A stretch of DNA of 64,000 nt, taken from NCBI GenBank assembly GCA_947846985.1, contig CANTUZ010000006.1, positions 47,287,207 to 47,351,206 on the forward strand, in the 5' to 3' direction. This document shows, piece after piece, positions 36,386-47,718 of the stretch (positions within the stretch are counted from its first letter, which is position 1; each line of letters begins with the position of its first letter). The notes below the pieces were generated by a model. It made no database searches and was not told the DNA's origin. It worked only from the letters and a program-made list of their open reading frames with translations. The position numbers and the translations under genes are program-made. The stretch comes from Fratercula arctica (taxonomy: Eukaryota > Chordata > Aves > Charadriiformes > Alcidae).

Positions 36386-36992
36386 CATCCTGGGCTGCAT
36401 CAAAAGAAGCACAGCCAGCAGGTTGGGGAGGTGATTCTGCCCCTCTACTCCGCTCTGGTGAGACCCCACCTGGAGCACTGCATGGAGGTCTGGAGTCCCC
36501 AGCACAAGATGAACATGGACCTGTTGGAGCGGGTCCAGAGGAGGCCATGAAGATGCTCCAAGGGCTGGAGCCCCTCTGCTGTGAGGACAGGCTGAGAGAG
36601 CTGGGGGGGTTCAGCCTGGAGAAGAGAAGGCTCCGGGGAGACCTTAGAGCCCCTTCCAGTCCCTAAAGGGGGCCTACAGGAGAGATGGGGAGGGACTCTT
36701 GGTCAGGGAGGGGAGCCATAGAATGAGGGGTAACGGTTTTAAACTGAAAGAGGGAAGATTTAGATGAGATATCAGGAAGAAATTCTTCACTCTGAGGGTG
36801 GCGAGCCCCTGGCCCAGGTTGCCCAGAGAAGCTGTGGCTGCCCCATCCCTGGAGGGGTTCAAGGCCAGGTTGGACGGGGCTTGGAGCAACCTGGTCTGGT
36901 GGGAGGTGTCCCTGCCCAGGGCAGGGGGTGGCACTGGGTGGTCTTTAAGGTCCCTTCCAATCCAAACCATTCTATGATTCTATGATTCTATT
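36386..36992 (+). mobile_element. CR1 LINE copy 5
   Basis: Plus orientation, about 600 bp. It starts in ORF2 at CATCCTGGGCTGCATCAAAA, passes the CACAAGATGAACATGGACC block and the 3'UTR blocks, and ends with CCATTCTATGATTCTATG followed by a further partial octamer. A G7 run and single-base differences break the frame. It has the same diagnostic ORF2 variant as copy 4. Confidence 0.95.
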
Positions 36993-38552
36993 CCAAATTT
37001 GCTAAAATATCTTGACAGGGTGTCCCTGCTTTGCTTCTGCTGCCCACCTGGTGCCAGGGGAGCCACACACACAGCATCCTGGTCCCGCGGGGGACACGGC
37101 TGGCCCTGGGGAGGCTTTCTGACAGCAAACTGGGGAGGGAGCACACTCCTGCCCCGGGACTGTTGGGCAAGATGGTTGTGGCATATTTAGGTGTCCAAAT
37201 ACTGATTTCCTTGCAAACAGCCACCGCTTGCCGGGCCCCTCTGGGTTTCCTCGGCTGCATCTCACCCAGCCAGCAATCTACTACATCAGTGGGGCTACTT
37301 AGAGCTGCCTGGCTATAAATATATATAAAAATAAATTTTATATAAATATAAACACTAAGCATCGCATACGACATTCACCGAAATGACAGCCTTTAGGGGA
37401 AGAGGTAGCGAAGGCTGGTGCGGTGTTAGTGGCTGAGCTTCGGCAATTAAAACTTGCTTCACCCAAACCGGAGCACAATGAGGCTTCCCTGCCAGCAGCA
37501 ATTAGGCACGAGCAGTGTCTGATTGCTCTCTGCAGCAACTGCACTTTGGTATTTTCCGCCTGTGAGTGACAGGGAAACGTCGTAAGTGGAGGGGGTGCGA
37601 TACCTTTCACAGATTTACCCTCAGCAAGTGGGGACGTTTCTTACAAAGTCTCCAGAAGCGCTTGATTCGGGGTTTTTGAAAGGTTGTCTCATCCTCGCTC
37701 TGAATCACTTTTCTTTTCCGTCTTCTCATTCCTGACACAGCGGCTTTTGTCAGGCGGGTGGTTCAGGCTGAACCCACAGAGCGAAGGCCTCCTCCAGCTT
37801 CATTGGGCGCTGAAAAGGAATGCGGAGATTCCCTGGGGGAGATCTGAGTGAAAACCCTCTGGAAACAAGAGTATGAAAAAAAGACAGACAAGGGTTAGGT
37901 TTATCGTATTTAGGTTAGTATTTATATTCGTGCTAGTGCTTGTTTGAAGGTCAGTATTTATCCCAGTAAACTCTCGCCATCAGTGAGCTGCTAAGTCCTC
38001 CTGCCTTGCTTAGATGGGGAAAAGCGTGGTGTTCTTGAAACACCAGCCTGACTTTTCATGTTTGCACCCCAAGTCCCGCTGCATTTTTTAAAGCACTGGA
38101 GATACGATGCTGCTCGTTACCCATCTCCCTTGGCTCGCTGGAAACCCAGCCTAACCTTTCTGTGCCAGGAATACCAGCCTCGGACCTTCCAAGCTGCCGA
38201 TGACGTACTCTGCTATCTGATTTTCGGGAGGCTCCTCGTGACTCTGGACACAGTCCTTGAGCGCTCATAGTCTTGAAAAACAGATTTTAGAAGGATGTCG
38301 TAAAAGGAACAACTTTGACTTCTGATTGCAAAACCCAGAGATCCCTTCAGGAGATTACAGCCCCCGCGCAAATAGGTTTGTTGAGGGTGGTGCTGCTAGT
38401 AATGACTTTACTGACTGAGGCAGCACTCGCTCAGCCATAGTCTGGGCAAGGACTGGCTTTAATTAGGAGCGGTAAGGCTTGTTAAGTGGCCAAGTATGGG
38501 ACTGAGTCACATCACATGAAAAGGTCCGGAGACTGCTTAGGGCCATGGAGTT
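36993..38552. other. Unique stretch between CR1 copies 5 and 6
   Basis: Contains an A/T-rich (TATAAA/TAAATA) patch at 37314-37352. No gene recognised; short frames on both strands have no homology. Confidence 0.5.
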
Positions 38553-39213
38553 AGAATCATAGAACAGAATCATAGAACGTGTTGGGTTGGAAGGGACCTC
38601 TAAAGGCCATCCAGTCCAACCCCCCTGCAGTGAGCAGGGACATCTTCAACTAGACCAGGTTGCTCAGAGCCTCATCAAGCCCGGCCTTGAATGTCCCCAG
38701 GGATGGGGCCTCCACCCCCTCTCTGGGCAACCTGGGCCAGTGTCTCACCACCCTCAGTGTAAAGAACTTCTTCCTAATGTCTAATCTAAACCTGCCCTGC
38801 TCTAGTTTAAACCATTGCCCCTCGTCCCATGGCTACATGCCCTTGCAAACAGCCCCTCCCCAGCTTTCCTGGAGCCCCTTCAGGGCTCCTCTTCTCCAGG
38901 CTGAACCCCCCCAACTCTCTCAGCCTGTCCTCACAGCAGAGGGGCTCCAGCCCTCCCAGCATCTTCATGGCCTCCTCTGGGCCCGCTCCAACAGGTCCAT
39001 GTCCTTCTTGTGCTGAGGGCTCCAGAGCTGGACACAGTGCTCCAGGTGGGGTCTCAGGGAAGCAGAACAGAGGGGCAGAATCACCTCTCTGGATCTGCTG
39101 ACCACGGTTCTTTTGATGCAGCCCAGGATGCGACTGGCCTCCTGGGCTGCAAGTGCACGTTGCTGGCTCATGTCCAGCTTTTCATCCAGCAGTACCCCCA
39201 GTTAAGTCCTTCC
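38553..39213 (-). mobile_element. CR1 LINE copy 6
   Basis: Minus orientation. It starts with two complementary 3' octamer units (AGAATCATAGAACAGAATC), then GTTGGGTTGGAAGGGACCTC. The 3'UTR variant (CATCTTCAACTAGACCAGG) resembles copy 2, indicating a different subfamily from copies 1, 3, 4, 5 and 7. The minus strand reads EASRILGCIKRTVVSRSREV and HLEHCVQLWSPQHKKDMDLL from the end of ORF2. About 80 bp is missing around 38,880 relative to the other copies, where CCCCTTCAGGG is joined directly to CTCCTCTTCTCC. Confidence 0.93.
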
Positions 39214-42200
39214 TCTTGAAATCTTTCCAAAGATAGTTGCCCAGGGAGGAGGAAGCCAGCAGAGTGTTTGGCATTGCAGCGGGTACCACAAACGTGTCTG
39301 GTCAGAGGCTAAAGAGGAGGATTTTGCGGACTCCTAAGAACAGATATGCTGAGATATTAGTTTAGTGGAGACACACGGTTGGGGAGGGCATTTCTTCCAT
39401 TCTCACACAGTCCCTAAAACACTTTTTAACACCAGCCAAGCCCTTTAAACAGCAGGTTTTTGCTTGGGATTTTGCAGTTCTACGTAAATGCAAGCAGTGC
39501 CTTCACCCCGTGACCTTATGACGCTCTCCCCGTGATGTGCACCGAGCAGTGAGCGAGCGGAGGTTGTGCCCAGGCGGATGCAGAAGGGCAGCGGCAGGAC
39601 CTGCCTCTCCTGGCGCACGGTCCCCTCCTGCCCCCCCCCGGAGGCCTCGTCCCATCCTCCGTCATGGCCACGCAGGGAGGAGGAAGCCTTTCGAAAGATG
39701 CGACAGAGCCAGCAAGCCTCGGTTCCTGGTTTGGGGGAAGATAAGGTGTCTTCTGGGAATTGTAGTTCCCGGGAAACACGAATTTGCAGCCTTCCTCGAA
39801 AGGCGAGCCAGGAAAGCCGGCAGCCTGCGACCCTTTCCATTGCTCCAGTGCAAGGGAAAATGTGCTGAAATTAAGAGAGGGAAATTTTTATAGGCAACTC
39901 GGCTTGGAAATTAGCAGGCTGCAGCAGGAAAACTCTATCATGCTTAGGAGAATTAGACACCAAGGAAGAAACTCTTTCTGCCTCGACGAGGGTCGGAAAA
40001 GGCTGGTATTTCTTGGACTCTGCAGTCAAAGAAAAATTAGCCTTGGTGTTCACGAGCAGGTATAAGGTCTGCTTGAGGAGAGATTGGTGGATGGCTGGAG
40101 ACCCAGGCACAGCTAAGCCCTCGTGGCTTAAGGGGGTGAAAATATCCTGGCAGAGCTGAAGAAAACAGCTTCACAAAAAGGAGATGGAGAGTTTGGACCC
40201 CGACCTCCGCCCGCCCGGGGGAGATGAGCTCCTCTGCCTCCGGCTTTTGCCCAGGGATGAGGCTTCGGGGCAACGCGTGAAACAGAGCTGTTAAACAGAA
40301 ACTGCGGATACTGGTAGAGGAAGAACCCGTTGGTAAGAGTTAAGAGCTACCGACAAAACATGTACAGCAGTTGTTTGTGGTTTACATAAGTTACCGCAGT
40401 GTTTGTACGCTGAAAGAGGGGGAGGAGGTGTTTCTAAGGACGGCTGTGAAGGACTCCACACAGCGCAGGAGCCAGGCTGATAAATCAAAGAGCAGACACT
40501 ACCTTTGCCCAAATCTTCAAGTACTATTTTTGGGAAAGCGGTTTATATTCTTATTGTGGAAAAGACTATTATGTCCTTGTTTGTACGAAGAACTGTTGTC
40601 CTCTGGCCACGCAAAACTCAGTACAATGTGTTCTGTGGAAAGTCTGCATGCGTCCCCTAAAGTCCTGGAGCCCACCAGGAGAATGACCACTTTTCGTTAT
40701 CCTGCTCAAACCCACCTGCACGGCCACCAGCGCTGCAAACCCAGACCCTTCGGTCCATGCCTGGTCTTGGCCCTGGGCTGTACAGGTCCCAGCAGGGCCA
40801 GGCTCTGGCTGGAAAGCCGTATTTATGTTCAAGCAGCTCAGCTGTGGAGGTCTTGGTTTTGTTACTGACCTCGGTTCACCTGTGGCTGCTGCAGCGTGTC
40901 CTCGGCAGCTTCTCTATGCCTGGTCAGAGGGCTCTGCACGCCCAGAGCTGCTTGAGAAACCACCATTGCTTACCCTGCTCCTCTGGTTTGGGGTAGAGCA
41001 TCAACGGGAGCATTGCACTTACAAACCGAACGCTAAATACTGTAAATAATAGCCCGTGAAGACATTTATGAGCTGAGTGGGGCTCTAGGACAATAAAGGG
41101 AGGTTGGTGGTAGCTCATTCGTTTCCATCTGCACATATTGGCAGTAAAGCTGACACCAGCAGTCAGAGCCACAGCCCTACAAAGCCCTCTCAGCCATTAC
41201 TTTCCACTTTTACAAATTTAATTAGCTCTCTTCCCCTCAAGCAGCACAATACAACAAATATTTTTCCAGGTAATGTAGCCATTTCCTAGTTAAAGAAGCG
41301 GAGAGAACGTTAAAACAAGAAAAAAGCACGCCTCAATTAAAACTGTTATTCTCATTTTCTATGTGGACATTTTGGCAATTGCTGCTTCTCTGAAAGGAAC
41401 AATCTTTTTGTTTAGCACAGGCTAAACATGGGCTTATTTATTCATGGGCTTCTAAACCCGAACACTAATGGATGAATTCTGGAAAGATGGAGTTCAATAT
41501 GAATCCCCACGTCTTTCTCTGGCAGAAGTTTAGATGGTAACAGCCATATTTTCCTTTTCAAAAATAAGCTGTTGCGATCTCTGGTCCTCCTTCCCCACAG
41601 CTGGCAGGTTGGCAGGGCCCTTGCATTTTTGGGAGGGGGACATTCTGCATTATAGGAGGGCACTGAACAAAACCGTAAGCAAAGGATCAGAAGAAGGAAG
41701 AGAAATATGACAATAACGTATAGCCCAGAAGCACCTCCAGATCAAAAAAATCCCTTTTCTTTCTCCCGAAATCAAAGCTGGCCAGGAAGGGTTTGGGCTG
41801 GAGCAGTGGCTGAGAGGGGCACAGCGAGGTGGGGGCAGCGTCTCTGAGCCCCCCAGTTAGCTGCTGGTGAAATCAGAGCTTTGGGATGGATGCAGCCACC
41901 GCCAGGGTGTTCCCAGGTAAGGGACCCCTGCGGAGGCAGGGAGCGCAGCATGGAGCTCCCGGGTCAAGGGCTGGGTTTGAGCCCGGAAGGGCGGCCGTTC
42001 GCGTTGGTACGTGGTGATTTCTGCATGTAGGTAATCCTTGTGCCAGTAATGCAGCCCAGCGCCTGGTTTCCAGAACAACCTGCTAACGGGGTTATTCCTT
42101 ATGTTAAATTGTACTATCTAAATAGAAACTTATGGACCTGATTTTCTGCTGTTAGGAAGCAGAAAATTAATGATAGCAGCATACAGATGATAAGACTGAG

Positions 42201-43302
42201 TAAAGACTCAGCTATTGTACCAGAAGTTCAGCTTGTCTTTCCCAGGAAGAAAATGTTTCATGTATCCCATGACACCATCCCACCATGGAGTTTTCCTGGG
42301 GTCCTGAATTTCCCAACACTGTGATGTCTGCCCCCAGTTTGAGGTGAATAAAGTGCTGTTGACTGACCAATTATTCAGTATATCATCTCAGCGGTAGTAT
42401 TAATACCTTCCCCATTCAGTGGTGTAATGTTTTATGTGCAAAATGCATCTGAGGCTCAATAACCCTTACTTCTGAGTCTTACTAAATCCTTGCCAGGATT
42501 TGGGGAAAACAGCGTTTGTAGAGAGGGCGCCTCCTGCTGCACTCAGCTGTTGGTGGAAAGAGATGGATGAAAAAACACCCCAGAATCCATGGGCTTGAAC
42601 CAGCTCCTCTCCAAAACGGCCCTTCTCTGGCATGTCCAGAGGGTGCTGAGCAACAGTCGTCGTCCGGATGCTGGAGATGCTCAACAGATGCTCCTCAGAC
42701 GAGCTGGTAGCTCTGGGCGGTTCTGCTGCAAGGGGTGTAAGGTGCAAGAAGATAGATAGGGCCGTTAAGGCTGACCTCCTGAGCACACAGCTTGCCTCTT
42801 TGTCCTACAAGCTGGGCTGAAGCTTCTCTTTCACAACATCACCTCATCTGGGTTTGAGGACTCCAAGTCATAACAGTTCTACCATCCTTGCTCAGGAACC
42901 GCTCTCCCTAGTTACCCTTTCAGCTAGAATAATTCAGCTTTCAAAGGTGAATATTTCTATTTCAGCCTTTACCTGTGCGATCTTGTTACGACAGAAATGC
43001 TCTTCTACCATCAGGTATCTTTTTCATAGGCCTGGAAACTCTGTTTATACCCACTGTCCCCACAGTGGGCTGCATTTGTGAACACATCCTTCCTCTAATA
43101 CGTGCACAGTAATTCAAGGGGGGGTGTGTTTAAACTGAAAGCATGGAAGCACCCCGTTGGACCACTGCATGCAGGTCGAGGAGGACCGAGCAGTGGGACA
43201 CCCACCAGCAGCTCGTCCCATCACCTCCATCCCTGGGGCACCTCAGGTTTGCCCTACAGCGCTGCGGGGACGGCAAACACATGGGCACATTTGCCTTATA
43301 CA
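39214..43302. other. Non-coding stretch with a promoter-like motif
   Basis: No exon recognised. At 39540-39800 the composition is GC-rich with scattered CpG, and the complement of 39751-39766 reads ACTACAATTCCCAGAA. Frames of up to 165 codons (40371-40868) carry no known motif. Confidence 0.5.
39751..39770 (-). promoter_or_regulatory. ACTACAATTCCCAGA motif (ZNF143-type)
   Basis: The minus strand reads GGGAACTACAATTCCCAGAA. ACTACAANTCCCA is a known vertebrate promoter element linked to ZNF143 binding. It sits in a locally GC-rich 250-bp patch. No transcript start can be shown, and the target, if any, is unknown. Confidence 0.4.
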
Positions 43303-43638
43303 AGAATCACAGAATGGTTTGGGTTGGAAGGGACCTTAAAGCCCATCCAGTGCCACCCCCTGCCCTGGGCAGGGACACCTCCCACCAGACCAGGCTGCTC
43401 CAAGCCCCGTCCAGCCTGGCCTTGAACCCCTCCAGGGATGGGGCAGCCACAGCTTCTCTGGGCAACCTGGGCCAGGGGCTCACCACCCTCAGAGTGAAGA
43501 ATTTCTTCCTAATATCTCATCTAAATCTTTCCTTTTTCAGTCTGAAGCCATTCTCCCTCGTCCTATCGCTGCCCTCCCTGATCCAGAGTCCCTCCCCATC
43601 TCTCCTGTAGCCCCTTTAGGTACTGGAAGGCTGCTATA
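43303..43638 (-). mobile_element. CR1 LINE copy 7
   Basis: Minus orientation, about 335 bp. It begins AGAATCACAGAATGGTTTGG and GTTGGAAGGGACCTTAAAGC, runs through the 3'UTR, and stops soon after TCTCCTGTAGCCCCTTTAGG. It is well conserved with copies 1, 4 and 5, so probably of the same younger subfamily. Confidence 0.94.
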
Positions 43639-46600
43639 AGAAGCGCCAAAAGGCTCCGGCTCTGTCTTTCTTTGATAAAAAGGCAGGCAGAGAATTGCCC
43701 TCTCCCACGAGCCCCAGCGCCCAGCCTATGAGATAATATAGGCTGGCCTTCTCCTTGCAGCTGTATTGTTTTAGTGCTTGGAAAACAGCAGCAGGCTGAC
43801 AATGAGTCATCTGTCACTAGATGGGGTTAAAGTAATTTCCGTTTTCTGTTGCCATGGGGAAATCAACGTCCTAAGATTTGTCCTTTCTCCCACTCAAACA
43901 TGTGGGAGTAGAAAGCCTGAAACCCAGCAGGGCTAAACAGTTTTTTTAAAAATTTTTTATATATTCCCCCCCCCCCCCTCCCCTTATAAACAAACTTCCC
44001 TCCGTGGCCTTGCAGCTGTCAGTCTCTTCCCGGAATCGTCCGGTTAACAATGTCATTCCCCTTGGATTGCAAAAAATCCAGAAGCAGAGTTTAAATAAAT
44101 ATTTGACATTCATATAGGAGTTGCTTCATGTTATCACTTACAAGAGTCTCTGTTCCTTGTAAAGTTTTATGTGCACATTCGAAGGGGTTATAAACTTGAT
44201 ATTACACAAATAAAAGAGAAACTTAAAAAAAAAAAAGAAAAGGTAAATTAAAATAGTAGCTCACCCAGCATTCACAATACAGTGAATAACAGAAACAGGA
44301 AAGAGGAAATTGCAGCAAATACCGTTTAAAAGCCTCACTAATGTATAGCTTATATGAGTAGCAGCATAGCAACATCTAGCGTTGATCAGGGATATAGCTG
44401 GAAGTCATCGTCATACTTCATTAACGGCAGTTGGATGAAATCTGCCAGCAGGGAACTGTTTTTTCCCGGACCACCACACCACCACCCAGCCACAACCCCG
44501 GCTGCTTCTCCCGGGTGTTTCATAACGTATCATCTTTTCACGCTCCGTGTCACCGCCTTCGTTAGCTTTGCAGAAGTGCAATCATCTGGTAAGGCTCTCA
44601 GTCTGCCTAGATCCTTAAGCAAATTATTGTGGTTATATTTAAGAGCCGGCTCAGTAGGTCTACAGGTTTAAATGTGACTCAGTGCAACAACGGCCAAAAC
44701 TTTTAGCACCTGAACCGATAACAAGAAAGCAATTTCTACCCGATAGCCGATCAGGTTACCGACCGTGTCGTAAAACCCAGGACCAATTAAACATTGCTGT
44801 CAAATGGGGAGAGTGCTCGGAATTACTCCTTTCCCTAGAAACAAGCATCCAAGTGTAAGGAGAAGGCTGTGTTTTCTCTCTCCTGCGTTACCCCGTGGAT
44901 TCAGAGATTACTGCCTTATGCACAGTTTAAGACCATCTATAGAAAAATTGATCGAGGTGCCTTCTAAATCCCTCACCATACCCCATCTTTTCATTCAAAA
45001 GACACCCGATGCTGAAAGTTCCTTGCTACTTAGCTCCTTTGTAGGTATACGTTATGGATTAACATTAGTTTAGTTTTGATTAGTTAAGTTTAACTTAACA
45101 TTAGTTTGGGTTTTTAGTTTAGGTTTAATTGTTTTTAATGGCTTTGTTGAACTCACGCCGTTTCTTTCACATCAGCAAGCCCTTATATCAGGGCTCACTG
45201 AGGACTATTTAAATAAAATAATTTGCCTCCTTAGATCACAGCTCCTGTTACATGGGGTTTGCTTCATCTTCAGTAAAATAACATCCTTTGGGTTTTCTCA
45301 AACAAAACAAAATTCATGAATGGCTGCTTTCCAAATCCAGCTCTGTCTTGCAACACCCTGTGAACAGATTTTTTGCCACGTTTTAAGTTTATTACACGAT
45401 CTAATTAGCATGACTGTGTAGGTGTGTGGAATGTACTGGGGGAGAGGAAAAATACAAGTGTACAAAATGCTGTTATACAATTTGCTATGGGGACAGAGAC
45501 ACAGATCATTCTCCAGATGCTTTTTTTTTTTTTTTCAACAGGATTTTTGGGAGCGAGGAATTGGGCAAGGAAAAAGAAAGGGCATTCAAGTTCATAGCAG
45601 GGGAAATGGCAAGAGTGGGAGAGACTGAATGCCACCTGATTTTTGTGACTTAAAAATAAAATTACAATTTAGAAAGGTATCAATTCTATACTCACGTTTG
45701 TTGCTTTTGTCTCCAGGTAAAACAACCCACTAAAATTCAATGCACGACTCAAAGCAGGGGCTGCAAACCTGTCAGCTACACTGCGAGGCTCGATCCTCAT
45801 CCAAAAATGAAATACGGCTTCTAATTAATAGGAAGAAAATAGATTGCTAACCATCCTGGCCATGAGAAAGGCATTAGGGTGTCTATTGGAAACACGCAGC
45901 CAGAACAGAGGCCAGAGCTCTGCTTCACGTTATTGAGATGTTCACACTGCCCTGACCAAACTAGATGGGAAGCTGGTAACATAAAGCTTTGGGGCTCTCT
46001 TTCTTCCTTCTGCATGCATGAAATGACATTTTAAAGTTACGTGTGATCTTTCAGAGCCTTTAAAGGGGTCAGGCACATCTGGCAGGCCGATCTTCTCATT
46101 CAGGAACATGAAGTCATCCTCCAGCTTGCGTTCCCGAGTCAAGAATGTGTAATTTTCCATGTGTCGCTTTACTGACTTGCACATCGAACAGAGATTAATA
46201 TTAATTTCATAGAAGACTGGGCACATGTAAGGAAATTGCAAGCCCTGCTAATTGTGTTTTAATTAAACTCGAATAGTGTTTGATAAAGAGGGCTGATGTT
46301 ACTGGAATAAACACGCTCCACACAGCCTGCTGCGCTATGCCATAAATCAGTTCAGTGCCAAATCCTACCCCCCGCCCCTGACGGGGTGAATTGGGCATTA
46401 GAGCACCATCAAAGGCGTGAGTTCAATGGTAAAATTATCACTCGTTAGAAGTGCCACTCTGCTTTCCCTCTGCCGTATGCGGGGGACGTTGTCATTGTGG
46501 TGGCCCGAGGAGCCACCACCGCGGGAGCTGGCTCACCCCAAAACGCAACTGTCCCGTCTGCGTCTCCTGTAGGAGGAATCGGGATGTGCCCTGGGGCACG

Positions 46601-47380
46601 TGGGGGATGCCCAATGCCACCCTGGCTGGTGGCAGTACTCCAGCGGGGAGGCGACAGGTCTGAGATGAGTTTGCTGGTTGATGAGCAGCGTGCCTTGGGG
46701 ATTGCATGGGATAAAAGTAAACAGCACAATTGCTTTGCCTCCTGCAATCAAAATGTTTGCTGTGGCAGGAAGGGAGAAACAGCGCTCCAGCCTGATGAGC
46801 AGTGGGAGGCTCCCTGCCCTAATCCCTTTGAAATCAAAGGCCTTTCCCCCATCACGCCCAGGAACAGATCCTGGGAGCAACCTCCAGCCCCCAAAGCGCC
46901 TCTCAATGCTCTCCACGCTCTTATCTCTCACATTTGGGGCAATCAAAGACACCAACAGCCTTAGCTGCGCCATACACTAGATTTCAAGTCACAGGCTGGA
47001 GCCTATTCCCTGCTACAAACACGTCACACCAAGAATAACTCTCCCTGGGGAGAAGGTGGTCCTGCTCCGGAGGACGCATCCGTGTCCTGCAGAGGCTGCT
47101 GGCACGGAGGGTTCCATGCTGGCTGCGAAGGGCAGGTCAGCGATGGAAACAACAACCCCCGGCCGCTGTCAGCAAGTTTCTGGCGCTCTCTGCCCCGGGA
47201 AGCGGTCTGTCCTCTTGGGAAGTGGGATGAAGGAGTAATTCAGAAATCACAGGATGGGCTTTCTGCAGCTGAAAGCGAAGGGCAGCAAGTCTGGAAAAAA
47301 AACCCCAACATATTCCTGGGGGTGAAGTGGCCTTATTTACTACACTGTAATGCCTTCTGTTTCTGTAGAAACATCTGAAG
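43639..47380. other. Unique stretch upstream of TMEM212
   Basis: Largely unique, A/T-leaning sequence with a C13 run at 43966-43978, an A12 run at 44224-44235 and a T14 run near 45522-45535. An RFX half-site-like GTTGCCATGG lies at 43848-43857. No coding exon recognised. Confidence 0.5.
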
Positions 47381-47461
47381 ATAAACAGAATAGTGCTTCA
47401 TCGTGCCAGGTAAACAGCTCTCACATGCCATGGCTACGGTCTCTAAGGAGCTTCTGTTTAT
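47381..47461 (+). promoter_or_regulatory. TMEM212: Candidate TMEM212 promoter: FOX and X-box-like motifs
   Basis: Within 81 bp lie ATAAACA (47381-47387), GTAAACA (47410-47416) and TGTTTAT (47455-47461, the complement of ATAAACA), all matching the RTAAACA FOX core used by FOXJ1. Between them, 47424-47437 reads CATGCCATGGCTAC, an 11/14 match to the RFX X-box. The cluster ends 68 bp before the TMEM212 ATG. TMEM212 is expressed in multiciliated cells (general knowledge), whose genes are typically driven by RFX factors and FOXJ1. The function is inferred. Confidence 0.45.
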
Positions 47462-47529
47462 TATGAACCGTCTCTGCCTCAGCTTTAGCTACAAACCCTC
47501 TCTGTGAATCCGGCAGGGAGAGGCTCACA

Positions 47530-47718
47530 ATGAAAGTGAAAGGCTTGTATGAAGTTACCAGAGGGAAACTTATTACCTTTGGCATTATAAGCTTTTTTCT
47601 TTCCCCCACCGGAATTTTTGCTTCCTCCCCCCCCCCCCCCCCTTTTTTTTTTTCTTACAAGCCCTGGTTCATTGGATGGCGTATTTGCTTCGCCAGTCCC
47701 ATTTGGAATGGAGCTTTG
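47530..47718 (+). CDS. TMEM212: TMEM212 first coding exon
   Basis: TMEM212 is a small (about 194 residues in human) multi-pass membrane protein of unknown molecular function, found mainly in multiciliated cells. The exon encodes 63 residues: KGLYEVTRGKLITFGIISFF (human KGLYQAAGRILVTLGILS), then SYKPWFIGWRICFASPIWNG, which matches human SYKPWFTGW and CPIWNGAL. It contains the first hydrophobic segment and the loop before the second. The ATG follows an in-frame TGA at 47464. The exon ends at a GTAGGC donor (47719), exactly after the conserved WNGAL. Oddity: between the two conserved blocks a C16 run and a T11 run (47627-47653) encode SPPPPPFFFS and make the loop several residues longer than in human. 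Confidence 0.8.
47627..47653 (+). repeat. TMEM212: C16-T11 homopolymer run inside the TMEM212 coding exon
   Basis: Sixteen C followed directly by eleven T. The lengths as given keep the reading frame open into SYKPWF, but any change not a multiple of three would shift it. Confidence 0.95.
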
